Assembly (NCBI GenBank): GCA_004366385.1
Contig: SIRU01000032.1
Span: 1 to 52,383, forward strand
Direction of reading: 5' to 3'
DNA: 52,383 bases
From: Actinomycetota bacterium
GTDB lineage: Bacteria > Actinomycetota > Thermoleophilia > Gaiellales > Gaiellaceae
Both the position numbers and the translations under genes were made by a program. The notes under the pieces were generated by a model. It had not been told where the DNA came from and did no database searches. It was given only the letters and a program-made list of their open reading frames with translations. Below, in pieces: positions 16,518-24,745 of this stretch. Position 1 is the stretch's first letter; each line of letters begins with the position of its first letter.

Positions 16518-17378
16518 CTACTCGTCGTGGAACCAGAAGAAGCCGACCGCGCCCGGGCCGGCGTGCGTGGAGACGACCGCGCCGAGGTTGGCCGTGAACT
16601 CGATCTCCGCCTTCGGGCGCACGCGCCACACGAGCTCGGAGAGCGTCCCCACCCAGTCCTCCGCGTCGGCGTGCGCGATCGCGACCCGGAGCCCCGCCTT
16701 GTCCTCGGTCGCGTCCGCGAAGCGCCGCTCGAACTCCGCGATCGCCTTCTGCCGGCCCCGGACACGCGCGACCGCCACCACCTCCCCGTCGTCCACACTG
16801 AGGATCGGCCGCACGTTGAGGAGCGACCCCGCGAGCGCCGCCGCGCGCCCGATACGCCCGCCCTTCTGCAGGTACTCGAGCGTCTCGACCGTGAAGACGA
16901 CGCCCGACTCGCGGTGGAAGCGCGCGACGAGCTCGTCGATCTCCTCGTCGGTCGTGCCGCGCGCCAGCCGCCGCTGGATCGCGTGCGCGAGCAGCGCGAT
17001 CGCGAGCGACGCGGTGAGCGAGTCGACGAGCCGCACCTTGTCGCCGCCCAGCTCCCCGGCCGCCAGCTCCGCGCTGCCGTACGTCCCGGAGACCTTCGAC
17101 GAGACGTGCACGGAGAAGATGCGCTCGTACGCGGCCAGCTCCTCGTACACGGTGAGGAAGTCCTGCGGCGTCGGCTGCGAAGTCGCAGGCAGCACCTCGG
17201 AGGCCCGCAGCTTCTCGAAGAACGCCGCCGGGCCGAGCTCGACGTAGTCCTTGAACGTCTCGTCGCCGAAGCGCACGTACAGCGGGACGAAGCGCATGTT
17301 CGGGAAGCGCTGCGGCGCCTCGGGGTAGTCCGAGGTCGAGTCCAGCACGATCGCCGTGTTCTCCCTGGTCAGGTTCAA
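16518..17378 (-). CDS. fakB: DegV family fatty-acid-binding protein (FakB)
   Basis: DegV proteins bind a fatty acid and present its carboxylate to FakA for phosphorylation. 286 residues with the N-terminal DSTSDYP motif, the lipid-site motif HVSSKVSGTYGSA, LEYLQKGGRIG near residue 170, and a closing HAGPGAVGFFW. The TTG start at 17378 is supported by a strong AAGGAG at 17385-17390 with six-base spacing, and overlaps the response-regulator stop as TTGA. Being next to fakA makes a FakB role likely; which fatty acid is bound cannot be told. Confidence 0.9.
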   Translation of the reverse strand: MNLTRENTAIVLDSTSDYPEAPQRFPNMRFVPLYVRFGDETFKDYVELGPAAFFEKLRASEVLPATSQPTPQDFLTVYEELAAYERIFSVHVSSKVSGTYGSAELAAGELGGDKVRLVDSLTASLAIALLAHAIQRRLARGTTDEEIDELVARFHRESGVVFTVETLEYLQKGGRIGRAAALAGSLLNVRPILSVDDGEVVAVARVRGRQKAIAEFERRFADATEDKAGLRVAIAHADAEDWVGTLSELVWRVRPKAEIEFTANLGAVVSTHAGPGAVGFFWFHDE

Positions 17379-17752
17379 GCCCCTCTCCTTCCCGCCGCCG
17401 CGCGCACCGCGCCGGCGAGCGTGTCGACTCCCTCGTCCTTCCGGATCAGATCCACATTCGCCCGCAGCGCCGCATCCCGCTCCTCGTCGCCGGCCGACGC
17501 GCTGAGGAAGACGATCGCGGTCGCCGGGCTCCGCTCGCGGATCATCGACGCAGCCTCGGCGCCGTCGTGATCGGGCAGGCGGTAGTCGAGGATCGCGACG
17601 TCGGCTGCGTGCTCGGCCGCCGCACCCGGCGCCGCCGCCGCGGTCGCGACCGCGCCCACGATCTCGATCCCGTCGTGGCGCCCGAGCAGGAACACGAGCG
17701 ACTCGCGGTACACGTCGTTGTCCTCCACGAGCAGCACCCGGATCGGCTCCAC
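17375..17752 (-). CDS. single-domain response regulator (receiver only)
   Basis: A 125-residue CheY-like receiver with every phosphorylation residue present: acidic pair E10-D11, acceptor D56 (ILDYRLPD), S84 (FLSAS) and K105 (IRKDEG). The sequence is closest in style to NarL/FixJ receivers, but there is no DNA-binding or other output domain. GTG start, six bases after the fakA stop; its own stop overlaps the degV TTG start. No histidine kinase is nearby. Being locked between the two fatty-acid-kinase subunits suggests a regulatory link to them, which is inference. Confidence 0.9.
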   Translation of the reverse strand: MEPIRVLLVEDNDVYRESLVFLLGRHDGIEIVGAVATAAAAPGAAAEHAADVAILDYRLPDHDGAEAASMIRERSPATAIVFLSASAGDEERDAALRANVDLIRKDEGVDTLAGAVRAAAGRRGA

Positions 17753-17758
17753 CGACCG

Positions 17759-19360
17759 CTACTCCGCCACGACGAGCAGCGGGTAGTGGGGCTGGCCGCC
17801 GTCGTGCACCTCGACGTCGACCTCCGGATGCGCCTCGTTCACCGCCGCGAGCAGCTCCTCGACCGGCGGCGCGCCCTCGCCGGTGAGGATCCCGAGCCAG
17901 CCGCGGTCGCCGTCGAGCACGCGCCCGACGACCTCGAGCGCGACCGCGTGCAGGTCCGCGTCCGCCGCGACCGCGGCGTCGTCGACGAGCCCGAGGTACA
18001 TCCCCTTCGCGATCGTGACGCCGTCGAGCTCCGCGTCGCGCGAGGCGACCGTGACCTCGCCGGTGCGCACCGACTCGAGCGCGTCACGCATCTCCTCCTC
18101 GTTCTCGTCGGGCGAGTTGGTCGCGATGTAGCGGCCGATGGCGGCGAGCCCCGCCTGCACCGAGCGGGACGGGATCACGCGCACCGGCTTCGAGGCGAGC
18201 TCGGCGGCCTGCTCGGCGGTGAGGACGACGTTGGAGTTGTTCGGGAGGACGAGGACCTCGTCCGCGGGCACCGCCTCGATCGCGTCGACGATCTCCGCGG
18301 TGGAGGGGTTCATCGTCTGGCCGCCCTCGATGACCTTCGTCGCGCCGAGGCTCTCGAAGAGGCGGCGGTTGCCCTGGCCGGGGCAGACCGCGACGAGACC
18401 GGTCTCGAGCGTCGGCAGGGTCGAGGCGCCCGCAGTCGGAGACTCCGTCAGGCGCTCCTCGCGCTGCACGACCTGCATGTGCATGTTCGCGATCTCGACG
18501 CCCTCGACGACGCCCATCGCCGTCCCGGCGGAGAGCGCGACGCCCGGCTCGTCCGTGTGCACGTGCACCTTCAGCGCCGACTCGTCGCCGACGACGAGCA
18601 GCGAGTCGCCGATCTTCTCGAGCGTGCTCTCGAGGCCGGCGAGGTCGAGCCCCTCGCCCTCGACGACGAACACCGTGCAGTAGCGGTACTTCGAGAGCTC
18701 CTGGTGGATCGCGTCGAAACCGAGCGCCTCGCCCTCGACCGGCGCGTCGGGAAGCGGCTCGCCGGCGAGCTCGAGCGCGATCCCACGCGTGATCTCGATC
18801 AGGCCGGCGCCGCCCGCGTCCACGACACCCGCGTCGCGCAGCACGTCGAGCATCTCCGGCGTGCGCGAGAGCGCGTCCTCGCCCCGCGCGAGCACCGCCT
18901 TCATCAGCTCGTGCGGCTCGAGCTTGCGGTTCTCCTTCCGCTCGCCCTCCTCCGCCATCTCGCGGATGACGGTCAGCATCGTCCCCTCGACCGGCCGCTT
19001 CACCGCGCGGTACGCGGCGTCGCTCGCGCCGCGGAACGCGCGCCGCAGGCGCGGCGTGCTCGCGTCGTCGAAGCGGCCGAGCACGTCCGCAAACCCGCGC
19101 ACGATCTGGGAGAAGATCACGCCCGAGTTCCCGCGCGCGCCCATGAGCGCCGCGCGCGAGAGCTCCCTCGCGACCTCCTCACTGCCGTTGGCCGTCGACG
19201 CGTCGAGCGCCTCGACGACGGAGCGCAGCGTGAGCGTCAGGTTCGTCCCCGTGTCGCCGTCGGGCACCGGGTAGACGTTGAGGTCGTCGATGCGGCCGCG
19301 GTGCGCCTCGAGGTTCTGGAGCGCGGCCCGCGCGAGCCGCTGGACGATCGCGAGCTCCAT
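17759..19360 (-). CDS. fakA: fatty acid kinase catalytic subunit FakA (DhaL/YloV family)
   Basis: With DegV-type FakB it makes acyl-phosphate from exogenous or recycled fatty acid and ATP. 533 residues from the ATG at 19360. The DhaL nucleotide domain carries the Mg-ATP motif NVYPVPDGDTGTN (28-40) and GARGNSGVIFSQIVRG. A middle domain contains KVHVHTDEPG, and the C-terminal FakB-interacting region has LPNNSNVVLTAEQAA and VIPSRSVQAGLAAI, as in YloV proteins. The start overlaps the asp23 stop by one base (TGATG). The order rpmB-asp23-fakA is conserved across Gram-positive bacteria. Confidence 0.95.
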   Translation of the reverse strand: MELAIVQRLARAALQNLEAHRGRIDDLNVYPVPDGDTGTNLTLTLRSVVEALDASTANGSEEVARELSRAALMGARGNSGVIFSQIVRGFADVLGRFDDASTPRLRRAFRGASDAAYRAVKRPVEGTMLTVIREMAEEGERKENRKLEPHELMKAVLARGEDALSRTPEMLDVLRDAGVVDAGGAGLIEITRGIALELAGEPLPDAPVEGEALGFDAIHQELSKYRYCTVFVVEGEGLDLAGLESTLEKIGDSLLVVGDESALKVHVHTDEPGVALSAGTAMGVVEGVEIANMHMQVVQREERLTESPTAGASTLPTLETGLVAVCPGQGNRRLFESLGATKVIEGGQTMNPSTAEIVDAIEAVPADEVLVLPNNSNVVLTAEQAAELASKPVRVIPSRSVQAGLAAIGRYIATNSPDENEEEMRDALESVRTGEVTVASRDAELDGVTIAKGMYLGLVDDAAVAADADLHAVALEVVGRVLDGDRGWLGILTGEGAPPVEELLAAVNEAHPEVDVEVHDGGQPHYPLLVVAE

Positions 19361-19713
19361 CAGCGGCCCCGCACGCCCTCGATGTGCACCTCGAGCGAGG
19401 CGACCGGGATCCCGACCATGCGCTCGACCTCGTACAGGACGCGGGAGCGGACGGCGGTGGCGACCTCGGCGAGCTTGAGCCCGTTCTCGATCACGACGCG
19501 GAGCTCGATCTCGAGCCCGTCGGCGCGCCGGGCGACGTCCACACCCTTCTTGATCCCCCACGGGACGAGGCGCGACCAGCGGCTGCGGCCCGCGAGCGCG
19601 ACGACGCCGTAGCTCTCGGCCGCCGCGTGGCCGACGATCTGCGCGATCGCCTCGTTCGAGATCGCGATGCGCCCGAGCGGAGACGGCGTCACGTCGTAGT
19701 GCTCGCGTTCCAC
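19360..19713 (-). CDS. Asp23/Gls24 family envelope stress protein
   Basis: 117 residues with the family pattern PLGRIAISNEAIAQIVGHAAAESYGVVAL, then an alternating beta/alpha body (LEIELRVVIENGLKLAEVATAVRSRVLYEVERMVG) ending VEVHIEGV-like. In Staphylococcus Asp23 is membrane-tethered and linked to cell-wall stress; the YloU paralogue always accompanies fakA. It is translationally coupled to fakA (TGATG). GTG start. Confidence 0.93.
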   Translation of the reverse strand: MEREHYDVTPSPLGRIAISNEAIAQIVGHAAAESYGVVALAGRSRWSRLVPWGIKKGVDVARRADGLEIELRVVIENGLKLAEVATAVRSRVLYEVERMVGIPVASLEVHIEGVRGR

Positions 19714-19749
19714 GCCCGCGAGCTTAATCCGTCACCGACCCGGCCGTAG

Positions 19750-19769
19750 GCGCCGGGCAGGTCCGGCGC
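19750..19769 (-). terminator. hairpin downstream of rpmB
   Basis: Seven-base arms GCGCCGG and CCGGCGC with a six-base loop lie six bases past the rpmB stop and before the asp23 start. A likely rpmB terminator or attenuator. No T-run. Confidence 0.45.
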
Positions 19770-19774
19770 TCGCG

Positions 19775-19966
19775 CTACAGCGCTTTCTGAACCTTGTTGG
19801 CCTTCAGGCAGCGCGTGCAGACGTACGCGCGCTGGGCACGGCCGTCCAGGAGGACGCGGACGCGCTGGAGGTTCGGGTTGAAGCGGCGCTTCGTGGCGAT
19901 CATGGAGTGGCTGCGGCTGTTGCCGAAGCCGGGCTTCTTCCCGCAGATGGCGCAGACCTTGGACAT
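19775..19966 (-). CDS. rpmB: 50S ribosomal protein L28
   Basis: 63 residues, MSKVCAICGKKPGFGNSRSHS start, with two Cys pairs (C5/C8 and C50/C53) forming the zinc-binding version of L28, and the basic KRRFNPNLQRVRV segment. The ATG at 19966 is the usual start; an in-frame ATG at 19978 would add MPSR. It lies between the riboflavin genes and asp23-fakA, with hairpins on both sides suggesting its own transcript. Confidence 0.97.
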   Translation of the reverse strand: MSKVCAICGKKPGFGNSRSHSMIATKRRFNPNLQRVRVLLDGRAQRAYVCTRCLKANKVQKAL

Positions 19967-19997
19967 GCGGCTGGGCATGGTACCGATCCGCGGCAAC

Positions 19998-20023
19998 CCG
20001 CGGCCGGGCACGCCCGGCCGCGG
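19998..20023 (-). terminator. strong hairpin ending the riboflavin operon
   Basis: A perfect 12-base stem (left arm CCGCGGCCGGGC) with a two-base loop lies just past the ribH stop codon and before rpmB. All G/C with no T-run. It would separate the rib transcript from rpmB. Confidence 0.6.
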
Positions 20024-20032
20024 ATGGGATCG

Positions 20033-20791
20033 CTATCTGGCGGCCGCGGCGCGCAGGTGCGAGAAGACGTCCGCCATCTCGAGCGCGCTCCGCACCGCCT
20101 CCGCGCCCTTCTCGATCCTCGGGTCCGCCTGCTCGACGCGGTCGAGCGTGAGCACGCCGAAGGAGCAGGGAACGCCGGTCTCGAGCGCGGCGAGCTGGAT
20201 CCCGCTCGCGGCCTCGCTCGCCACGTAGTCGAAGTGCGGCGTGTCGCCGCGGATGACGCAGCCGAGCGCGACGATGCACGCGAAGCGGCGCGTCTTGGCG
20301 AGCGCGGTGGCGGCGACCGGCAGCTCGAACGCCCCGGGCACGACCATGATCGTGATCGCGTCGCGGCGGACACCCGCGTTCTCGAGCTCCTGGAGCGCGC
20401 TCTCGAGGAGCCGAGTCGTCACGCTCCCGTTGAAGCGCGAGACGACCACGCCGACCGCTCGGCGCCCTCCGTCCGGCACGCCCTCGAGCACCGCGTAGCC
20501 CTCGGGGATCTCGAGCTCGCCTGCCGCGTGCTCGGTGGAGGGCTCGAGCGTCAGCGCAGGGCCGTCGTCCTCGGGGAGCTCGTCGGGCGCGTCCTCGACC
20601 TCCGGCTCCGGCTCGGCGACCTCGGGCTCGAGCTCGGGCGCCGCGACCGCCTCGGGCTCCGCCGCCGGCGAGGCCCACGGCTCGGCGCCCTCCCCGGCCG
20701 GGGCGTCCGGCTCTGGCTCCGACTCGGCGGGGCGGTGCGGCCAGCTCGAGAGAACGTTCTCGCTCGACTCGTCGATGTCCGGGTTGCTCAC
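20033..20791 (-). CDS. ribH: lumazine synthase RibH with a long acidic N-terminal extension
   Basis: Condenses 5-amino-6-ribitylaminouracil with 3,4-dihydroxybutanone phosphate to lumazine. The catalytic core (about 110-252) has SRFN (118-121), VPGAFELPVAA, and GCVIRGDTPHFDYVASEA with the catalytic His. Core length is normal. It is preceded by about 105 residues rich in Glu, Pro and Ala and free of recognised domains. The extension is probably real: its GTG start at 20791 overlaps the ribBA stop as GTGA, the coupling seen between many genes here, and no other junction-compatible start exists. Confidence 0.95.
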   Translation of the reverse strand: MSNPDIDESSENVLSSWPHRPAESEPEPDAPAGEGAEPWASPAAEPEAVAAPELEPEVAEPEPEVEDAPDELPEDDGPALTLEPSTEHAAGELEIPEGYAVLEGVPDGGRRAVGVVVSRFNGSVTTRLLESALQELENAGVRRDAITIMVVPGAFELPVAATALAKTRRFACIVALGCVIRGDTPHFDYVASEAASGIQLAALETGVPCSFGVLTLDRVEQADPRIEKGAEAVRSALEMADVFSHLRAAAAR

Positions 20792-22062
20792 TGGTTCTCC
20801 GTCTCGGGCTCCGGCTCGAGCCGGACGCCCTGGTGATGCAGCTTCGTGATCGTGTGCCCAAGCTTCTCACGCTTGGCGGCCAGATAGCGCTCGTTCTCCG
20901 GTTGCGGCTCGACCTCGATCGGCACCTGCTCGACCACCGTCAGCCCGAAGCCGTCGAGGCCGGAGAGCTTCGACGGGTTGTTCGTGAGGATGCGGATGGT
21001 CGTGAGGCCGAGGTCGGCGAGGATCTGGTTCCCGATCCCCCACTCGCGCGCGTCGGCCGGGAAGCCGAGCTCGAGGTTCGCCTCCACCGTGTCGAGCCCG
21101 TTCGCCTGGAGCTCGTACGCGCGCAGCTTGTTCAGGAGCCCGATCCCGCGCCCCTCCTGCGCCATGTACAGCAGGACACCGCTCCCTTCCGCCTCGATCC
21201 GCCGGAGCGACAGCGCGAGCTGTTCGCCGCAATCGCAGAGGAGCGAGTGGAAGACGTCGCCGGTGAGGCACTCGGAGTGGACGCGGACGAGGACGTTCTC
21301 CCGGCCGTCGACGTCGCCCTTCACGAGCGCGATGTGCCGCTTGTCGGGGTCGAGGAGCTCGCGGTAGGCGATCGCCTGGAACGCGCCGTGCTCCGTCGGA
21401 AGCCGCACCGAGACGACGCGCTCGACCAGCTTCTCGCGGCGGCGCCGGTACTCGATGAGGTCGGCGACCGTGATCATGCGGAGCCCGTGCCGCGCCGTGA
21501 ACTCGGCCAGCTCGGGCACGCGGGCCATCGTCCCGTCCTCGTTCATGATCTCGCAGACGACGCCCGCCGGGTTCAGCCCTGCGAGCTTCGCGAGGTCGAC
21601 CGCGGCCTCGGTCTGGCCGGCGCGCTGGAGCACGCCGCCCGGCTTCGCGCGGAGCGGGAAGACGTGGCCGGGCTGGACGAGGTCGTGCGGCGTCGAGCCC
21701 GGGTCGATGGCGACCTGGATCGTGCGCGCGCGGTCAGCGGCGGAGATCCCGGTGGACACGCCCTCGCGCGCCTCGATCGAGACCGTGAACGCGGTGCCGA
21801 GCGGCGTCTCGTTGCGGTCCGTCATCGGGCGCAGATCGAGCTCGTCGCAGCGGTCGGGCGTGAGGCAGAGGCAGATGAGCCCGCGCGCGTGCGTCGCCAT
21901 GAAGTTGATCGCCTCGGGGGTGACGAACTGGGCGGCGATGGTGAGGTCGCCCTCGTTCTCGCGGTCCGCGTCGTCGACGACGATCACGAGCTTCCCGGAC
22001 CGGAAGTCCTCGATCGCCGCGTCGATGTCGCTGAACGGGCTCGCCTGCACGTCCACGCTCAC
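20788..22062 (-). CDS. ribBA: bifunctional DHBP synthase / GTP cyclohydrolase II RibBA
   Basis: Supplies both riboflavin precursors. The N-terminal domain (about 1-205) makes dihydroxybutanone phosphate and shows DDADRENEGDL and the HTPEGV-equivalent GISAADRARTI region. The C-terminal domain opens GTP and shows the zinc motif ECLTGDVFHSLLCDCGEQL, QEGRGIGLLNKLRAYELQ, and LTNNPSKLSGLDGFGL. 424 residues, normal for the fusion. GTG start one base after the ribE stop; its stop overlaps the ribH start. Confidence 0.97.
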   Translation of the reverse strand: MSVDVQASPFSDIDAAIEDFRSGKLVIVVDDADRENEGDLTIAAQFVTPEAINFMATHARGLICLCLTPDRCDELDLRPMTDRNETPLGTAFTVSIEAREGVSTGISAADRARTIQVAIDPGSTPHDLVQPGHVFPLRAKPGGVLQRAGQTEAAVDLAKLAGLNPAGVVCEIMNEDGTMARVPELAEFTARHGLRMITVADLIEYRRRREKLVERVVSVRLPTEHGAFQAIAYRELLDPDKRHIALVKGDVDGRENVLVRVHSECLTGDVFHSLLCDCGEQLALSLRRIEAEGSGVLLYMAQEGRGIGLLNKLRAYELQANGLDTVEANLELGFPADAREWGIGNQILADLGLTTIRILTNNPSKLSGLDGFGLTVVEQVPIEVEPQPENERYLAAKREKLGHTITKLHHQGVRLEPEPETENQ

Positions 22063-22063
22063 G

Positions 22064-22663
22064 TCAGGATCGTAGCTTCGGGTCGAGCAGCCGCTCGACG
22101 TACTTCGCGAGCACGTCGACCTCGAGGTTCACGTGCTTGCCGGGGAGGAGCGCGGCGAGCGTCGTCCGCTCGAGCGTGTGCGGGACGAGCGCGACCGCGA
22201 ACGCGTCGTCGGCGAGCTCGGCGACGGTGAGCGAGACGCCGTCGACCGCGACGGAGCCCTTCTCGACGAGGTAGCCGAGAATCCCGGGGGGTGTCTCGAC
22301 GAAGACGCGCAGGCCCTCGCCCTCCGCCTCGACGGACTGGATGCGGCCGACGGCGTCGACGTGGCCCTGGACGTAGTGGCCGCCGAGCGGCTCGCCGGCG
22401 CGCAGCGCAGGCTCGAGGTTGACCGCGTCGCCCTCTCGCAGCGCGCCGAGGGTCGTGCGTGCGAGGGTCTCGGGGACGGCGTGGAGGTGCACCCGGGTGC
22501 CGTCGACCGTCTCGGCGGTGAGGCAGACGCCGTCGACCGCGAGCGAGTCGCCCGGCTCGAGAGCTGCTGCCGTCTCCGGCGCCTCGACCGCGAGCGCGAG
22601 CCCGCCGCCGCGCTCGTCAGCGGCGACCACGCGCCCGAGCTCCCGCACGATCCCGGTGAACAC
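22064..22663 (-). CDS. ribE: riboflavin synthase alpha subunit
   Basis: Dismutates two lumazines to riboflavin. 199 residues from the GTG at 22663, giving the universal MFTGIVRELG-type N-terminus. The two tandem lumazine-binding barrels are visible: LAVDGVCLTAETVDG ... LGGHYVQGHVDAVG in the first, VAVDGVSLTVAELADDAF ... VNLEVDVLAKYVERLL in the second. It is followed after one base by ribBA. About 205 bases containing a palindromic repeat separate it from ribD. Confidence 0.97.
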   Translation of the reverse strand: MFTGIVRELGRVVAADERGGGLALAVEAPETAAALEPGDSLAVDGVCLTAETVDGTRVHLHAVPETLARTTLGALREGDAVNLEPALRAGEPLGGHYVQGHVDAVGRIQSVEAEGEGLRVFVETPPGILGYLVEKGSVAVDGVSLTVAELADDAFAVALVPHTLERTTLAALLPGKHVNLEVDVLAKYVERLLDPKLRS

Positions 22664-22794
22664 GGGCCAACGGTACTGCCTCGGACGTGTCTCGTCGGGA
22701 CGTGGCCCGGATCCAGCACGCCGTGGTCGTGTCTCGAGTGCCTGAGGCTCCTGAACAAGCGGAGCCCGGCACGCGACCCGCAGTTCATAAAGAC

Positions 22795-22809
22795 CGGTGT
22801 CTGACACCG
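22795..22809. repeat. family A palindrome, copy 2 (minus orientation)
   Basis: CGGTGTCTGACACCG, the exact reverse complement of the palindromes at 16365 and 36619. It lies in the ribD-ribE intergenic space. The flanks show only partial similarity to the two longer copies (CGAAA-like bases on one side, GTCT on the other). The rest of 22664-22868 holds no gene and no recognised riboswitch. Confidence 0.65.
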
Positions 22810-22868
22810 AGTTTCACCTTTCGGACATGGCCGCGTGACTGTCCGGGGGACTACATCGGCGGGATCGT

Positions 22869-23831
22869 CTACGGCTCGTGGACGTAGCCCTGGATGAGGA
22901 CGTCCTCGCCGATCGAGCGCGCTTCGAACCTGGTCAGGTCCACCTTCCCCGGGAGCCCCGCGAGCATCCCGGGGCCGTCGCCGGAGAGCTTCGGGGCAAC
23001 GAAGACGAGGAGCTTGTCGACGAGGTCCTGCTCGAGGAACGCGGCCGCGAGCGTCGGGCCACCCTCGAGCAGGAGCGACTGGACGCCGTCGGCCGCGAGC
23101 GCCTCCAGCTCCTCGCGCAGCGGGCCCGAGCGGAGCTCGAGCTCGGAGCCCTCGGGCAGCGGGCCGCGGCCAAACGCGAGCCGGCGCGGCTGGCCGCGCG
23201 GGGTCGGCACGTCGCGAGCATCGAGGCGCGGGTCGTCCCAGCGCACGGTTCCCATCCCGACTGCCACGGCGTCCGACGCTGCGCGCAGCACGTGCACGAG
23301 CCGCCGCGATGCCTCGCCCGTCACCCAGCGCTCCCCTGGGACGCGCACGCGGCCGTCGAGCGTGACCGCGACCTTGTAGGTGACGAATGGGCGGCCGAGC
23401 GTGACCCACGTGCGCCACTCCTCGAGCTGCTGGCGCGCGCGGAACGCCTCCTCGCCCTCCGCGAGCTCGACGTCGACGCCGGCCGCGCGGAGCTTCTCCA
23501 GCCCGCCGCCCTCGACCTTCGGGTTCGGGTCGAGCTGCCCTGCGACGACCCGCGCGATCCCGGCTTCGAGCACGGCGTCGACGCACGGCGGCGTCGTGCC
23601 GTGGTGCGCGCACGGCTCCATCGTCACGTAGAGCGTCCCGCCGCGCGCGCGCTCGGCCGCGGCGTCGAGCGCCACGCGCTCGCCGTGCCGCCCGCCGGCC
23701 TCGGTCGCGCCCTCCCCCACGACGTCGCCGCCCGCGACGACGACCGCACCGACCGTCGGCTTCGGGTATGCGCGCCCGAGTGCGTCGCCGGCAAGCGCGA
23801 GCGCGCGCTCGAAGAAGGCCGTGTCGTCCAC
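22869..23831 (-). CDS. ribD: bifunctional pyrimidine deaminase/reductase RibD
   Basis: Second and third steps of riboflavin synthesis. The deaminase domain (1 to about 145) has the zinc-binding MEPCAHHGTTPPC and DPNPKVEGGG; the first zinc/catalytic motif reads HGE rather than the common HAE, keeping both His and Glu. The reductase domain follows with TYKVAVTLDGRV, GMGTVRWDDPRLDAR, and SLLLEGGPTLAAAFL. 320 residues, slightly short. GTG start. First gene of the rib cluster, with only 32 bases to the divergent phosphotransferase gene and no room for an FMN riboswitch. Confidence 0.95.
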   Translation of the reverse strand: MDDTAFFERALALAGDALGRAYPKPTVGAVVVAGGDVVGEGATEAGGRHGERVALDAAAERARGGTLYVTMEPCAHHGTTPPCVDAVLEAGIARVVAGQLDPNPKVEGGGLEKLRAAGVDVELAEGEEAFRARQQLEEWRTWVTLGRPFVTYKVAVTLDGRVRVPGERWVTGEASRRLVHVLRAASDAVAVGMGTVRWDDPRLDARDVPTPRGQPRRLAFGRGPLPEGSELELRSGPLREELEALAADGVQSLLLEGGPTLAAAFLEQDLVDKLLVFVAPKLSGDGPGMLAGLPGKVDLTRFEARSIGEDVLIQGYVHEP

Positions 23832-23863
23832 GCCGCGATCGTAGAGCGGCGTAGGCTCGCGCG

Positions 23864-24685
23864 ATGCGGATTCCGGACGCGCTCGCCGTGACGTGGGCGC
23901 ACGAGCCGGAGTGGCTCGCGGCGCTGCCGGGGCTCCTCGAAGAGCTCGCGGACGTGTGGGGGCTCGCTCTCGAGGAGCCGGTGGACACGCCGCACTCGCT
24001 CGTCATCCCGGCGGGCGACGCGGTGTTGAAGCTGAACGCGCCGTCGCACGTCGAGGCCGACACGGAGGCGGACGCGCTCGCCCGCTGGGGCGGCGAGGGC
24101 GCGGTGCGGCTGCTCGCGCGCGACGACGAGCGGCGCGCGCTGCTGGTCGAGCGCTGCGTGCCCGGGACGCGGCTCTGGGATGCGGGACTCGACGAGGCGG
24201 AGGTGATCGCGGCGCTGCTGCCGCGCCTCCAGGTCGAGTTGCGCGAACCGCACCCGTTCACGCGCCTCGCAGACGAGGCCGACCGGTGGGCCGAGGACGT
24301 CCCACGGTGGTACGAAGCATCCGGGCGCCCGTTCGAGCGGGTGCTCGTCGACCTCGCGGTCGACACGTACCGGACGGTCGACCGCTCGGCGTCGTGGCTC
24401 GTCAACCAGGACCTCCACGGGGGCAACGTCCTCGCGGCCGAGCGCGAGCCGTGGCTGGTCATCGACCCGAAGCCGCTCGCCGGGGAGCGCGAGCTGGAGG
24501 CGAGCGGCCTGCTCCGCAACGCAGACGACGTGTCGCGCTGGCTCGACATGCTCGCCGGGCTCGGCCTCGATCGCGAGCGCGCCCGCGCCTGGGGCGTCGC
24601 GCACAACCTCGCGTGGGCGTGGGACGAGGTTCGCCACGACTGGCACGAGAACCACGTCGCGGAGGCGCGGCGCATCTTCGGCTGA
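23864..24685 (+). CDS. APH(6)/hydroxyurea-type phosphotransferase
   Basis: 273 residues of the aminoglycoside/hydroxyurea antibiotic-resistance kinase family. Seen: N-terminal lobe with a VLKLNAPSH lysine strand, the catalytic loop LVNQDLHGGNVL, and the metal-binding VIDPKPLAGERELE. These proteins are often annotated as streptomycin 6-phosphotransferases, but most chromosomal members have no shown resistance role, so the substrate is left open. It is divergent from ribD, with start codons 32 bases apart and likely shared promoter space. Confidence 0.85.
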   Translation: MRIPDALAVTWAHEPEWLAALPGLLEELADVWGLALEEPVDTPHSLVIPAGDAVLKLNAPSHVEADTEADALARWGGEGAVRLLARDDERRALLVERCVPGTRLWDAGLDEAEVIAALLPRLQVELREPHPFTRLADEADRWAEDVPRWYEASGRPFERVLVDLAVDTYRTVDRSASWLVNQDLHGGNVLAAEREPWLVIDPKPLAGERELEASGLLRNADDVSRWLDMLAGLGLDRERARAWGVAHNLAWAWDEVRHDWHENHVAEARRIFG

Positions 24686-24745
24686 GACCCGTCCGCTACG
24701 GACCTGGCCGCCGGGACCCACGCGCGCAGATGACAGCGCCCGACC

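Noticed and set aside
23864-24685. Calling the phosphotransferase a streptomycin-resistance gene
   Set aside because: Family membership is clear, but chromosomal members commonly lack shown resistance activity and the context gives no support.
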